A DNA stretch of 64,000 bases, from assembly GCF_029784155.1 (NCBI RefSeq), contig NC_073692.1, positions 271,841,327 through 271,905,326 of the forward strand, written 5' to 3'. The position numbers were made by a program, and so were the translations under genes. This document shows positions 11,500 through 23,269 of the stretch, one piece after another. The notes under the pieces were generated by a model. The model had not been told where the DNA came from. It saw only the letters and a program-made list of their open reading frames with translations, and searched no databases. The stretch is from Uranotaenia lowii. Taxonomy: Eukaryota; Arthropoda; Insecta; Diptera; Culicidae. Positions within the stretch are counted from its first letter, which is position 1; every line of letters starts with the position of its first letter.

Positions 11500-11880
11500 T
11501 TTAAGTAAAAACGTGTTTTAAAATTGATTAAAGTGAAAAATAAAAAAATTCATGATGGTGAAAATTGAGAAACAATGTGCACATCATGTTGCAGTGCGTA
11601 CATTATAGATCAAGATTATTTAAAAATCATAAGAGCTTATTTTGTGGTGCTCAAAAATTATAATATTTCCGTCACTTTAGAACTTTGCTGGTTTTTTTTT
11701 AAATATCTCTATAAAGATGATAGGGAGATTCCTTTTTGTGTGAATAATTAATACTATATGAAGTACAAAACAAATCCTCGTGAAAGTTTATTTAAGAAAA
11801 TACATACTTTTGTAGAAAAGAGGAGCGCTAATTATGCCCGGGTGCTCGTTATGCCCTCATCTCCCTAGTTAGTAAGTAAA
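11500..11880 (+). repeat. Dispersed repeat, copy 1 (unoccupied by mariner)
   Basis: This stretch aligns along its length with 46385-47228. Shared segments include AAAATTGATTA(A/T)AGTGAAA, ACATCATG(T/C)(T/A)GCAGTG, AGAAAAGAGGAG and GGGTGCTCGTTATG. It lacks the 488-bp mariner insertion present in the other copy. Confidence 0.7.
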
Positions 11881-12923
11881 GGAAAATTAATTTGAATCAA
11901 AAGAATTTTTATGCTCATCCTAAATTCAAGGCACAGCATTTTTTTTGTGATTTTGTTTTTGCGTGTTGTTTAAATCGTTTTTTCAATTACGAGTGAGGAG
12001 TAATCGCAAGTTGGTTTCACTTACCATTAACTGCAGACTTCAAACCAATGATGTTTTCTTTCTCCTTCTGGTTCTGTTTTTAGCTGTCCACAATTTGGCT
12101 GGCTCGGTTATATTCTGTAAGCATGATATATTAATTTTAATGTATATTAGTATAACGTAAGCATGATATGCAATTTGTGATTGAACAAATTAAAGGAGTA
12201 TATTATAAAAAATAATAATTTTCTTACCTTGCAAGACAACAGTAGTAGGGAGATGACACATATTTGATAAATTTAAAAACGCTGCTCGCGTGATTGATAT
12301 TTATATGGCTGGAAGCCATTTAGCCTAGCCATTCTTATGCAAATCTCTTCTTCGTGTGTGTGTGTTGCTTGTTTTATAGAAAGAAAAAAAACGCAGATGG
12401 GATGACCTTCAATGACTTCTCGAAAGTTTTCCGAACTAACGTAAAAATTAAGTATTGGCATTTTACGAGTCGCATCATTCGACTTCACCTTGAAGATAAA
12501 TAAGTTCCTCAAGGCTAGTCCAATACATCTTAGGACTGACAGAATAAAGCTACATTAAAAAGTCAAAATGAATGTGTAGTAACAATGATGGATCTTGATT
12601 ATGTCTTTTTTTCGATTATAGTCGTTTTAACATCTTTATGTCATTCGCGACTTAAATCAACGATGCAGTTGGCGGACAGTCATTGACTTGATTATGAATG
12701 TGCATGCGGGAGCATCCTTTTTAGACAACAAACAGTATGTAATGATAATCTGCTAAGATTTAATCTTTATTCAATGTGTTCTTCGAACTTATTGATTATT
12801 TAATCCTTAAATGAACGGTTGTAGTTGTTAATACACGTTTTGTTCAAAGAATTTTCTGTGCAATTCAAATTCAACAATGAAAATACGGGAACCTATGAAC
12901 ATCAGAAGTAGATGCAACAAGCA
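11881..12923. other. Intergenic DNA and TSC2 3' flank
   Basis: No gene is supported. On the minus strand a canonical AATAAA at 12766-12771 lies about 155 bases beyond the TSC2 stop and is the likely polyadenylation signal of that gene. Confidence 0.6.
12766..12771 (-). terminator. TSC2: Polyadenylation signal of TSC2
   Basis: AATAAA on the minus strand about 155 bases downstream of the TSC2 stop codon is the first canonical signal after it. Confidence 0.6.
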
Positions 12924-13175
12924 TTACTGAGTATAGACGGTGAAATCATCTCCTCTGGTGGTAGATGAGGTGCTCAGATCCTGTGCAGATCCAACACTTC
13001 CTCCGGCTGGACGTCCACCAGGTGCAGTCCCACCACCACTACCAGTGCCATGCTCATCTACATGATTTATGACTTTGGAGCGGATATTTTTAATCTTACG
13101 CAAACGCTCCAGCCAATTAGATGCGTACGGACTTTGGTTCTTGATTTTCAAAGACTGCGACACCAGCGAAGCGAG
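12924..13175 (-). CDS. TSC2: TSC2 exon 6 (stop codon)
   Basis: It begins LASLVSQSLKIKNQSPYASN after an AG acceptor and ends DDFTVYTQ-stop. The Gly/Pro/Ser-rich tail resembles the variable C-terminus of human tuberin. Confidence 0.92.
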   Translation of the reverse strand, partial: LASLVSQSLKIKNQSPYASNWLERLRKIKNIRSKVINHVDEHGTGSGGGTAPGGRPAGGSVGSAQDLSTSSTTRGDDFTVYTQ

Positions 13176-16100
13176 CTGAAATCAACAAAGAACATTAAGA
13201 CCACTTGCATTCATTACAACCTTAAAGAAATAATAAAAACATGTTAAGCTAAGGGCTTCTTACGTTTGCATGTAGTGCCATCTGACGAGCTAACAACGGA
13301 GCGCTGGCGTCCGAAACAATCTTCGGCTTACCACAAACGTACTGAGCAATTTCATCCTTGGCCAGCACAAATATTCGATTACTTTCAAGCTCTATCGGCT
13401 CGATAACTACACAAGCATAGTTGAATTGTCCCTGAAAAATTAAGATAAAGACAACAGGTAATTATACTCATTAAGTTGATATTACTAAATCATACTTTTA
13501 TGGTTTTCAGGCTGTATTTCTCTCCGCTCTCATTATAGACAATGGTTACGAAATCGTTCCCAATGTGTTTTTTCTTCTCATTACCATTGGGATCATGTTT
13601 GTGATTTGGCATAAGCGTAGCAACGTGGAACGTAACTTGTACAATGTCATCTTGCCAAATATAGGTGAAGTTACCATCTTTTCCACTAGATTCCAAATCG
13701 ATGAAAAAGTTGTTACTTTTCGCATCTTTAATTGCAACCAAAGTACCAAGATTCTTCAAAAATTTGGCATAACGCAAGCTTCCGAATCTGTTTTTTAGTA
13801 TTTCGGTTTCGTTTCCAGCCTGACCTGGTCCAACGTATAAAACGCCAATCTTGTGCTTCTCAAATGGTGCGATGAGATCAAGCAAATGGATAGCTCTTTC
13901 GCTCATATCTTTATCCATAAGAATGGGTTTATCCGTTGAATTAAACTGTCCACCGTGATACATCTGCAAGAACACAAAACTTGGACTGATGACGGATCGA
14001 GAAGCCATCCCTCCACCACCTCCACTTATTTGTTCGCCGCGGAATCGGGATGTACTAGTACCCTTCCATTTGTCCCGACTATAATGTTCACGTGCCACCG
14101 ATATGGTTTTAGATCTACCCCTTGGAAGATCATTTTCATTCAAAGGAACACCGTGACCACCAGCAGAGATGGCCGGAAAAGCGGGAGACGCTGTGCCGGA
14201 GTTTGACATTTTACCATTAATGGGATTACGAGCAAGGAGACGCGGTGAGAGAGGTGCCGGCGATTGCGGTGGTTTGGCAGTCACTTTCTCCATCGGCAGT
14301 TTTAGATTAAGTGACGAAGAAGATAGCGTTTGACTTATGGGTTGCATTAATGCAGGTGATGAAATTGTCTCCGTTGATGCACTTGTAGCATCTGATCTTG
14401 GAGGAACAGCATCGTCGGCGGAGTGTTGCTTTTTCGGCATTGTTGAGTTGGACACATTCGGATGAGTAGATTCCGGAAGAGATGCTGACGGATGAAGAGT
14501 TGCAATTGTTGAACTGAAATCTGCTTGATGTTTTACGTTGCTTGAAGCACGGACAGTCAGACTTTCTTTAGATTCCGAAGTAACCGTGGCTTTGGGTTGA
14601 CTGGGAGGTGTAGATCCGGCAATTTCTTCAGGAATAGCTTCGCAGCTAACACCTTTACCGTAGTTTTTCTTCTTTTGCTGACTTTCATTCTCTGTCGATC
14701 CTTCTTGACCTTCGCCAACTGGACCTTGTGCACCTTCCCTATGAACTTTATTCAAAAACTGGGTTTTCCAATTAGAGCTCATTTCCGGACTAGAGTTAAC
14801 ACGCCGAACTGGATTCCTTGATCTCCCCTCGGGATCATCAAATGCTACCTCTGAATATTCGTCTTCCTTTCGTGCATTTGTTTCTTGATTGGCGTCGTCA
14901 TCAACTTCCTTCTTTCCTTGGTTTGGAATGTCTATTGGGACACTTGTGCCTGTTGATGCTTGCGCAAGTACATCCTCTAATTCGTCATCATCTCCAGTGT
15001 CGCTGTTGAATCCTTCTTTTTTTATTTCGAAAACCTCGTCTGAAATCGAAACTTTTGCCTTTGTGATGGCTGGCGCTGAGCTAGGTTCGATTTCATCGAT
15101 AGCTAAGCTACTTGTCGAAGCATTGCCAACAGGGGCATCCATACTTCCATTTGTTAAGCCAGGACTGAGTACATCAGCACCTACAATGCCTCCACCCATA
15201 GTTGGCGCGAATAATGTTGTTAAATCTTGCAGTGGAAATTCCCCACCCATCGAATCGTAATTGATCTGATTTTGCACACGCATCATCCAGGATAACATAC
15301 CCGTGGGACGTCTGATGCAAACCTCGGCCCATCCGGTACATGAGCACGCGCACAATTGAATTGGTTTGTCCAAACCAGTATTTCCACTAGCTGTTCCACT
15401 TTTACCGCCTGTCGCAGAGCCATGATGCTGCTGAGGAAGAATAATTTTGTTACCCAAGGTGGTCATCAGTGCTGATTCCGACCGAGCCGTAATAGGTTGT
15501 GCTTGATCTGAGCTGGGTTCTGGATTACTGCCTCGACGTGACAGAGCTTCCAGCGAACCAGAGCTATACGCTTCCTGTGATCCTTGCCGGAAGAATCTTG
15601 TATTACCGCTGGATGTCATATTTGCTGAGCCCGGTTGTGGGAAAGGTGTAGCAACGTTAGATGATGATGTTGAGCTAGTAGTTAGATCCGTACTGTCCGA
15701 TTCGTTTGCGCTGAGTAAAAAATAAACGATGTTACTAATTTTATAACTTGTTATCAGCAACGTTAAATGAACGCATCATGCTAAATAGCATTTAAAAATT
15801 TGAACATGCTTGCTTGTGGGATACCGTGACGGGTGAACCACAGATGCTAGGATAACAATAAAAAAAATGTCCTATCTATTCCATGACCGAATTTCGATCT
15901 CACGACCTTCGGTCTAGAAAAATATTATGCTGTATCTACTATGCCAAGGCCTCTGAACTTTTGAAGGTCATATCAAAGCTTTTAAAACATCAACCATGTT
16001 GCAAGGGGAAGTAAATAATGCTACCTGACTGCCGTTTCTTGACATATAAAAATTTTGACCGATTTGTACATTGATTATGTTACATGAAAGTATGTGAATT

Positions 16101-19100
16101 AGTATTAATTAAAAATAATTATTTAAGATTAGATAAAACTTTCATGGATTTATATGCAACTGTAAACTGCAAATGTATAACACATTTAAGGAATCGCATG
16201 CCAAATTAGTTATTATAAGTGTTTTATTTTGCATCGGCTTGTATTGCTATTATTGAAGATACCCTGCGTATTTCAGCAAGATATCAATAAAATGATTTTT
16301 CGATTGATAAGTGATTATACCTACTGGGTACAAAAGTGCAAACTAGTACAAACCAAAACCCACATCTATAGCAAAGGCAAATTCTAACTGATCTTACCTA
16401 CTGTGTTGCAAACTTGCTTTGGTATACCTTTTGTTGGTCGTAATATGATGCGCATCGCCGACGACGCTAGTTGCAGAAGCGGATGCACCGGTAGCTTCCG
16501 AAGCTGCTTGCGGGCCAGTGTTGGTTATGCCTACCTCGGGCTTGGTGCTACTGTTGTCCTTGCACATTGCAAAGCACCGATCACACAGTCCATTACGAAA
16601 AGGTACAGCCGAGCATCCACTGGTGGTGATCGTAATGAGATTGTGACCCAACAACCAGGTGTTCGATTGTCCCCCGCGCAGTAGAAACTCGGCAGCGGGA
16701 CTTCTTTTGGCCAAGCCCGTGCATGGCGAATAGGTGTGGTTCACCATAAAATCAATGCATGTTTCAGCTAGCTCCGAGTGGAAGTTGTACAGATCGCTGT
16801 TGTAATTTGGTTTCGAGGGTCGTTGTTGACTACTTTGTTGTTGTTGGACTGTAGATGATCCGGCCGTAGTCCCTCTCCGTTTAGAACCTTGTTCGGTAAG
16901 ACTTGAACTGCGCTTTCGATTCGAGGAATCTTCGTTAACTTGAGAGAAATCTGTTCGTGGTTTGGAGCCATCTTGGAAAGGCGTGTGGACGTATGATTCC
17001 AGACCCTTGACGATGTAATACACCAAGTTCTTACGCATTGGAAGCCGGCATTTTAGAAACCAACCTGCGATAACGTGATGGGCTAGAGATACAGTATAGT
17101 GATCGTAGCGATACGGATTTGTGTATGGAAACGACATCGCCAGTACGTACATGTATTCGACAACGCGGAAATTGGCAATGCGGTCACTAGGTAGATGACT
17201 AAGTGTTGATAAAAATTCCAATACCGGCACTGCTACAGTTGTTGTGTTGGCCATTTTACTAAGCTCAAATAGCAGATCCGTTAGTTTCGATACCAGTGGT
17301 TCGGGCATTTCCAGAAGTAGAACCGTTAGAGTTTGAATACAAACTTGTGGTCTTCGCGATATGAGGCCCTGCTTCAAAGATTCGATAATATTTCGTTTGG
17401 TAAGTGCCTCCAAATGTTGGTGGTATATCGTTAGACTGGCAAGTGCCGGTAGCACGAGATCGTGGATGTCAGATTGGGTAGGTTTGTTTGGATAACAGAT
17501 AAGCCGGTCAACCAACATTCGGTCACCAAACATGCGATAGAGAGTTTTAGCTAGCAAATCGACGTCATTTCCTTGAATCAATGCTTTATTTTCCATAATA
17601 TTCGGCAACTCCGAAAGAACCAACTGTATGACCTGCCAATCTTTCTCTTCTTTCAAACAATCTACAATTATTTGACAACCACGTTTAATCGATATAGTTG
17701 TCAAACTAGTCGGAGGAACAGTATCGATCGATTTCAAACCGTCAGCCTGTAATAGGTTTAGCTGGCTAGAGGACTGTCCAGGTTGTTGTTGAGATTGCAA
17801 GCTCTGATGTTGGTATGGCCCTTCAATGCCCAAATAATGACTAAAACGTACTTTGTTACTTAGAGTTGGATCGGGATAGCCGATATGAAACGATGCATTG
17901 GCTCTCGCTCTCATCATCCAAGAAAACACTTTCAATCTAACAATATTGACGTTCTGAAATACAACAGGTTTCTCGTAGTGGGTTTCCAACAGCCGGATAA
18001 GCATGTGGTAAACCTTTATGGCATGAGTTGAAGGCAGTCTGTATAACTTAACTTCGAAAACGTGAATAAGACCATCCACTAGCTCGATAACATCTTCCAC
18101 ATCGCGAATAGAATTAACAATAGATCGCTCGGAAGCATAGCAATCGTATGGTCTGTGCAACATTTTACCAACAATTTCCAACAGCTCGATGCAACGCTTC
18201 GATTCGCAGTGCAATATGAATTTTATTAAAGCTTTGGCAACAGCAGCGCGTACATCTGGGTCAGACTCGTGCACTACTCCACCCAAGTGAACCATAACAA
18301 TGCGTTCCAGAATCTCCTCCTCGTAAGCCGCTCGATTTATGTGCATGATACGAACTAGTGCTTCCACGGCGTATATCCGTATCGTGGTGTTTTTCATCTT
18401 ATAAAATCGATCCATAAACGAGCACAACTCCAAAAGCCACTGAGGACGGGTTGCCGCTATTTTTGTGGTCATGTATTCCATAAGACGTTTGACCGAGGCT
18501 TCCGGCCGCTCGCTTGATACTTTCTCGATGAGACCGTAGATTTTCTCAGGATCAGCATTTATATCGTTACGCTGTACGAGGTCCTCGATCAAGTCTAAAG
18601 TTTCGTGATAATGTTTCACCACCTGGTTGTCATTCGGCAACCGATATTTAGCCAAATTAGATGATATCTCAAACATGATGTCACAAATGATATCCCATGT
18701 GGGTTCGTTCAATTCCGGGCCACTTTTCTGTATCAAGCGGTGGATGCTAAGGATGACTTCGTACGTGACTACCACATGCTCACTTTTCAAGGCCTGTAAC
18801 GTTATAATTGAGAAGGTGTTAGTGCCACTGATTGAATGAAGAGTTCTGTTTAAATTTATTTTAAACCTCAAATTTAACCAAAGTGTCCTTATTTGTTATG
18901 AAATCATAGTTCAGAAGCAGAGGATGAGGAATGAAAAATCTTTCGAAACTTACATGAACGATGTTTGCAAACCAATAAACAAAATAATACGAACGTGAAC
19001 GGTAAAAAAAAGTAAATCTGTTGAACTATTACCCACCTAAATTCAAGCAAAAATACTTACATTCCAGAAACTGGACAGTACAATCGATGGAGAGCAGTTG

Positions 19101-20106
19101 GGAATTAGAACCGGTCCGGCACTGACGCCCCAGAGACCAACGTTGGTATGGAATATAGCTCCCCTTAGCAGGGCTTCGTCCCGGTAGAAAGTTTTATCGT
19201 TAAGGATGTTGCACATTGTCAGTAGAGTAGCATGACCCAAGGCGGTACCAAAAAGCTTTTTCATTATCTTCCAAGACGTTTGGCAATAGGCCTCGCGATT
19301 GACCGTACGGCACAGGATCACTATGAACAGCGTCAGGGTTTCATTCGGGATGATTGCGTAGCAGATGAAGCAATCTAGCACGGACAGGCACAGCAGGATA
19401 GTTTGGGTATCATCCACTTTGCAGGAGATGTCGAAAATGTAAGATACAACCCCTACCAGAAAACTTTTCTCCAAACTTGCCGCATTATATTTCACCAGAT
19501 GAACAATCAGTTCAAGCAGTGGCATAATCAGTCCTGCCTCGTCAATTTGCGGTATCCACTGAACAAGAAAGGAGCCGATCTCTTTCTCAAAGTACTGAAT
19601 GTTTTTACCATTTTCGGTTAAACTTTTCAGCATCTCCAATCGATAGATAATATCATCCGGCTCTTCGTGAGAAACAATGACCCGAAAAAATTGGGCGCGC
19701 ATCATTTTCAGATTATCGTACTGACCCTGTATGAGCTTACAATAAAAGTTTAAGGCAACGTGCCTCTGTTCGGTCGATTTGTTGCCCACAATCAGATCCT
19801 TCGTAAGTTGCCATAGAAGTTGAACGGCATCAACCTCCAGGCGGTATTTGATCACATCCTCGCTGAAGTCTTTCAGAGCCTTGCAGCGCTGATTGATTGG
19901 GGTCTCCGGCTGCAATTCTCGCTCCAGTTCTGTCGAAATGGGGAAATAGTTACGTTCCCGTTGAGTTGCTGAAAATAAGATAAATCGATTAGGCAATTGA
20001 TGCTGTTGATAAATTAATGGCGTTTCTACTCACTTGTGCTTGTTTTCGAGCTGCGGAACCATTGTTTCAGTTTATTCAACGTGTTTTCCTTATCTTTGTT
20101 GCTCAT
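12924..20106 (-). CDS. TSC2: Tuberin (TSC2/gigas), Rheb GTPase-activating protein, complete
   Basis: Six coding exons join in phase to 2003 aa: 20034-20106, 19061-19968, 16398-18793, 13496-15710, 13264-13431 and 12924-13175. Exon boundaries follow GT/AG consensus and keep the frame. The protein pairs with TSC1/hamartin and switches off Rheb, restraining mTORC1 (family knowledge). The N-terminal half is the alpha-helical tuberin domain. The C-terminal Rap-GAP domain lies at about 1745-1930 and carries HIGNDFV, whose Asn1844 corresponds to the catalytic asparagine thumb of human TSC2. Two RxRxxS/T sites match known Akt targets: RKRSSSL near residue 955 (human S939) and RGRSKTIS near 1660 (human T1462). 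It is longer than human (1807) or fly (about 1847) because of a Ser/Thr/Gly-rich linker in exon 4. Confidence 0.96.
13264..13431 (-). CDS. TSC2: TSC2 exon 5
   Basis: 56 codons, phase 0 at both ends, beginning GQFNYACVVIEPIELESN and ending RQMALHAN. This is the middle of the Rap-GAP domain. Confidence 0.93.
13496..15710 (-). CDS. TSC2: TSC2 exon 4
   Basis: It starts after TTACTCAG, restoring a Ser codon with exon 3, and ends in phase 0 at ATAAAA/GTATGA. It encodes a long low-complexity linker, the Akt-type motif RGRSKTIS, and the first part of Rap-GAP including the asparagine thumb. Confidence 0.93.
15711..16397 (-). other. TSC2 intron 3 with SINE-like insertion
   Basis: This 687-bp intron is the longest in the gene. 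Its first part carries the tRNA-like repeat at 15815-15965. The remainder is AT-rich with no other structure seen. Confidence 0.7.
15815..15965 (-). repeat. tRNA-like SINE
   Basis: On the minus strand GGCCTTGGCATAGTAGATAC (A-box-like) precedes GGTCGTGAGATCGAAATTCG (B-box-like) by about 30 bases, then a tail follows with TAACAATAAAAAAAA reading on the plus strand. The layout matches the unit near 11.2 kb. Confidence 0.5.
16398..18793 (-). CDS. TSC2: TSC2 exon 3
   Basis: It starts after GTTACAG with ALKSEHVVVTYEV and ends in phase 2 at CACAGTAG/GTAAGA. It holds most of the tuberin domain and the Akt-type motif RKRSSSL. Confidence 0.93.
19061..19968 (-). CDS. TSC2: TSC2 exon 2
   Basis: It starts after TTTTCAG, reads TQRERNYFPISTELERE, and ends in phase 0 at TTCTGGAAT/GTAAGT. 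It encodes residues 25-327, the first helical repeats. Confidence 0.93.
20034..20106 (-). CDS. TSC2: TSC2 exon 1 (start codon)
   Basis: It encodes MSNKDKENTLNKLKQWFRSS and ends with one base of the next codon before a GTGAG donor. The ATG is at 20104-20106. A 65-bp intron follows. Confidence 0.9.
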
Positions 20107-20713
20107 GGCGAATAAATTCTTGAAAACTTCCAACTATTAATACTAGAGCCTATAGATTATCGTGGACAGGCAAGCCACCGGAACGTTTCAAAAAGAAAAA
20201 AGTTCGATGCAAGATAGCGAAAAAAAAATCAGTTTTTCGCCAATTTTTATTGTTAAATCAAGATCTTATTGTTATCTCATATTCACAGTACAGTAGATTT
20301 CTGTTTTAATCAATAAACTAGCTTCAGTAAAACAGTTTAAACGGATAATCAATCACTAAAAATGTAGAAATCACTTCACCAGAAATTGTGTTGTACAAAA
20401 TCTCACTTTTTTCTGTGCACGATGGTCAACAGCTGAGCAGGATGAACGAAAATCGATAAGTTTTCTGGTGTCAGAGACAAAAGGACGGCACATTTTCTAA
20501 AAACTTTTTTCAATCAAACAAAAATATGTAATTTACCGTACTCAGTTGTACTGATATCGAAATTTACATTAATTATTGAAGTTTGGATTGGAATAAGCAC
20601 AGAGAATTGAGACATGATATTTAACTAAGATTTATACCATGAAACATATCAGCAAAAAAAATTATTTTCTTTTATATTTTTCGCTGATTCCATATCGAGA
20701 ATGGAAAACGACC
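20107..20713. other. TSC2 5' flank
   Basis: No gene is seen. The TSC2 promoter should lie here on the minus strand, but I cannot place a TATA box or initiator with confidence. Confidence 0.5.
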
Positions 20714-20716
20714 TTA

Positions 20717-20890
20717 GGGGCCGTTCAAATATTACGTAAAGCAATTTTCGAGCATTTTCAACCCCCCCTCCCCCCTACGTAACACATTCGTGTCTAAATT
20801 TCTAAACAAAATCCACAAAGCATAAAAAATAGCTAAACCCCCCCCCCCCCCCCTCCCCCTAAAAGTGTTACGAGATATTTGAATGCTCCC
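20717..20890. mobile_element. Short TTA-flanked MITE (PIF/Harbinger-like)
   Basis: A 174-bp unit is flanked by TTA at 20714-20716 and 20891-20893. The ends are inverted repeats: GGGGCCGTTCAAATATTACG on the left, and GGGAGCATTCAAATATCTCG as the complement of the right. Poly-C runs follow on both sides. The TTA target suggests PIF/Harbinger, which is inference. Confidence 0.65.
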
Positions 20891-20893
20891 TTA

Positions 20894-21411
20894 GGGGCCG
20901 TCCACATACCACGGGGACAACATAGGGGAGTATGGAAATGTCCACGCTTGTCCACGGAGAGGGGGGTAGGGGTTTGGGTCATGTCCACGAGGAGACATAC
21001 TTACTTTCAAAATATTTTTTAAAGGTGAATAAATATTTAGATGTTTAAACCAAAATCTTAAGATTGCAAAGCTTTCCAGTTTAAGTTTAAACAATTAGTA
21101 GGTACTTGAAAGCAAGTAGATAAGTAAATATGTTTATTTAGAAATTTAAAATTTTTAAAATTACTTTATATCAGGAAATCCTTTTTCGCTTTTTTTTTTC
21201 AAAATCAGCCGTTTCAATTACAAAAAGGCAAAAATTCGTGCTTTCCAACTGTCAAATTATAGGTAGTATTTAAAAAAAACTATTTCAAATCTGTCCACCT
21301 GGACATCCGGGGAGGGGGGTAGGGGTTTTCAAAATGTCCACGCTTGTCCACGGAGGGGGAGGAGGGGGTCAAAATACTCCTTTTTCTGTCCACGTGGTAT
21401 TGAACAGCCCA
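20894..21411. mobile_element. TTA-flanked MITE with GTCCACG subrepeats
   Basis: A 518-bp unit begins directly after the TTA that ends the previous MITE and is followed by TTA at 21412-21414. Ends are GGGGCCGTCCACATACCACG and the inverse CGTGGTATTGAACAGCCC. Subterminal copies of TGTCCACGCTTGTCCACGGA lie inside both ends. A degraded relative lies at 30716-30785. Confidence 0.7.
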
Positions 21412-21583
21412 TTAAAGAATATCCACTGAAAACCCCTATCATCCTAAGGCTCTCGTGATTGTTAGTTGCCAATAGCAAACAACGATTTTTCATTCAGGAG
21501 GAACACTGATTCTTACTGTGATATTTGTCCTGAATGACTTGTGACCCCAATAACATATGAAGCATTTCATGCTTGGGGGCCGT

Positions 21584-22713
21584 TCACTAATTACGTAAGC
21601 ACGATTTTGGAAATTTTCAACCCTCCCTCCCCCCCTGGTAAGAAAAAGTAAGATTTTTCAAAACCCCCCCTCCCCCCCTAGTAAGATCTTACGTTTTTTC
21701 ATTCTTTGAGAAATCGACCCGTTTATTTTTCAAAAAAAAGCTTGAAAATATCAAAAATGTGACATACATGCTTCAAAGCAAAGCACTTTTTAGGTAAAAT
21801 TAAAATAACTGTATTTGAAAAGCACAATCTATACAACACAATAGATGAAATGCCATAAACGATTAAAGAAAACATTATTCATGACATTTTTGGGGTAACA
21901 ATAATTTTCAATAAATTTTCACTATCGAGCAAACAATATAAAATCTAAATTCTGATTTAAAAAAAAGATCAGGTTAGCTTAAGGTATCATTAATTTTTTT
22001 TTTATGTTTTTTACCTGAAAATCAGAAAAATCCTTTAAAAAAATATCATTCTTTACTACTAAAATTGGTTCAAAAATGTTTAAAGACAATCAAAAATGTT
22101 TAAAGACAACTAACTTTAAAGCTCAGACTCATTTAACGAAAAGCGATAAAGTTTTAGGATTTTTTTGGTAATTCTTTTGTAAAATTTAGATTTGGTAGTG
22201 TCTATTACTGAAAAAACTGTCTAGAAGTTCATTATTTAAATCGGCTTATATTGATTTTTAAAGATTTTTTCTGGATGAAGTCATTTTCGAAATATAATGG
22301 ATTCAAATCAAGGTGTCACAACGCGCCATTTTCTTTGTTGTTACTATAAATTTTCCAATTAAAAAGATTGTCATGATGGAAAGCGAAAAGCGACAATTTT
22401 TTTAATAATGTGATTTATTGTTTTTGATGGCATGTTGGTTTTAATTTTATAGAACCTGCCATTTTTATTATTAACTCAAAGACATTAAAAAGATAAATAA
22501 CATAACATAAAAATTAACCGACAAATAGGTAGTGAGTAAAAAAAATCTGAGTTATATGGTTTCGTATGGCTGTGGCTGTGATGAATGTTTAATGTAATAT
22601 TTCTTACGTAAGATTTTTGGAAACCCCCTCTACCCCCCTAGTAAGAGATCGTAAGCAAATGTGAAACCCCCCCACCCCCCCTATGTGCTTACGTAATTAG
22701 TGAACAGCCCCTT
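21584..22713. mobile_element. 1.1-kb MITE, GGCCGTTCACTAATTACG ends
   Basis: The left end GGGGCCGTTCACTAATTACG and the right end (inverse, CGTAATTAGTGAACAGCCCC) form terminal inverted repeats of about 28 bp. C-rich tracts and GTAAGAT words lie just inside. The interior is AT-rich without coding potential. The flanking TTG may be a 3-bp target duplication. Confidence 0.65.
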
Positions 22714-23263
22714 GGATGTGTTGAATCCAGATTAATATGGAATTTCTAATTCTTTAATATTCTTGCAATATTTAAGTTATTGATTTTTTATATGAGGAAT
22801 CACGATATTTGGCAACCCGGTCCCGACCAAAGACTGTTTTTGTATTCTTGACGGGAAAACGAGAAGCATGGTAAAGGTGCCTAATTTAAACTTTATCTCA
22901 AAATAAAATTTAATTTTAAATTTTCAATTCATCCTTCCATATTCTAACATGTTATGTGTTAAAGGTATTTCGATTTACCGTAATTATTGGGAAAATATTA
23001 TAAGGTTCGGTTTTTTCTTACAGGCTTTTATAGCTACAATTACCTTACTTTTGTTGAGTTTCCCATTATGAATGAGTAATTCTCGTAAAAGTAGAATGGT
23101 CTTATTGGATACGCAAGAATAGGCACCAGAGAGCTGAATGGTGAATTGAAAGCATTTTTACTCGTGTTAGATATTTTAACATAAATACTATCAGTGGAAT
23201 TATTTAGAAGCTTCCAATAGTAATTCATCGTGATACACTTATAGACATTGAAAATTTTTAATA
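22714..23263. other. PDCL3 5' flank
   Basis: AT-rich sequence without a supported gene. The PDCL3 promoter is expected here, but no element can be placed firmly. Confidence 0.4.
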
Positions 23264-23269
23264 ATGCAG
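23264..23269 (+). CDS. PDCL3: PDCL3 exon 1, two codons (proposed)
   Basis: ATGCAG followed by a GTATCG donor gives Met-Gln in phase with exon 2 and matches the conserved MQDPN start of the family. The donor is weak. An alternative is ATG/GTAAAG near 22868, which would give MDPN. Confidence 0.55.

Noticed and set aside
12273..12512. 79-aa minus-strand frame
   Set aside because: Lies in TSC2 3' flank, ends in a CA-repeat region, and has no domain.
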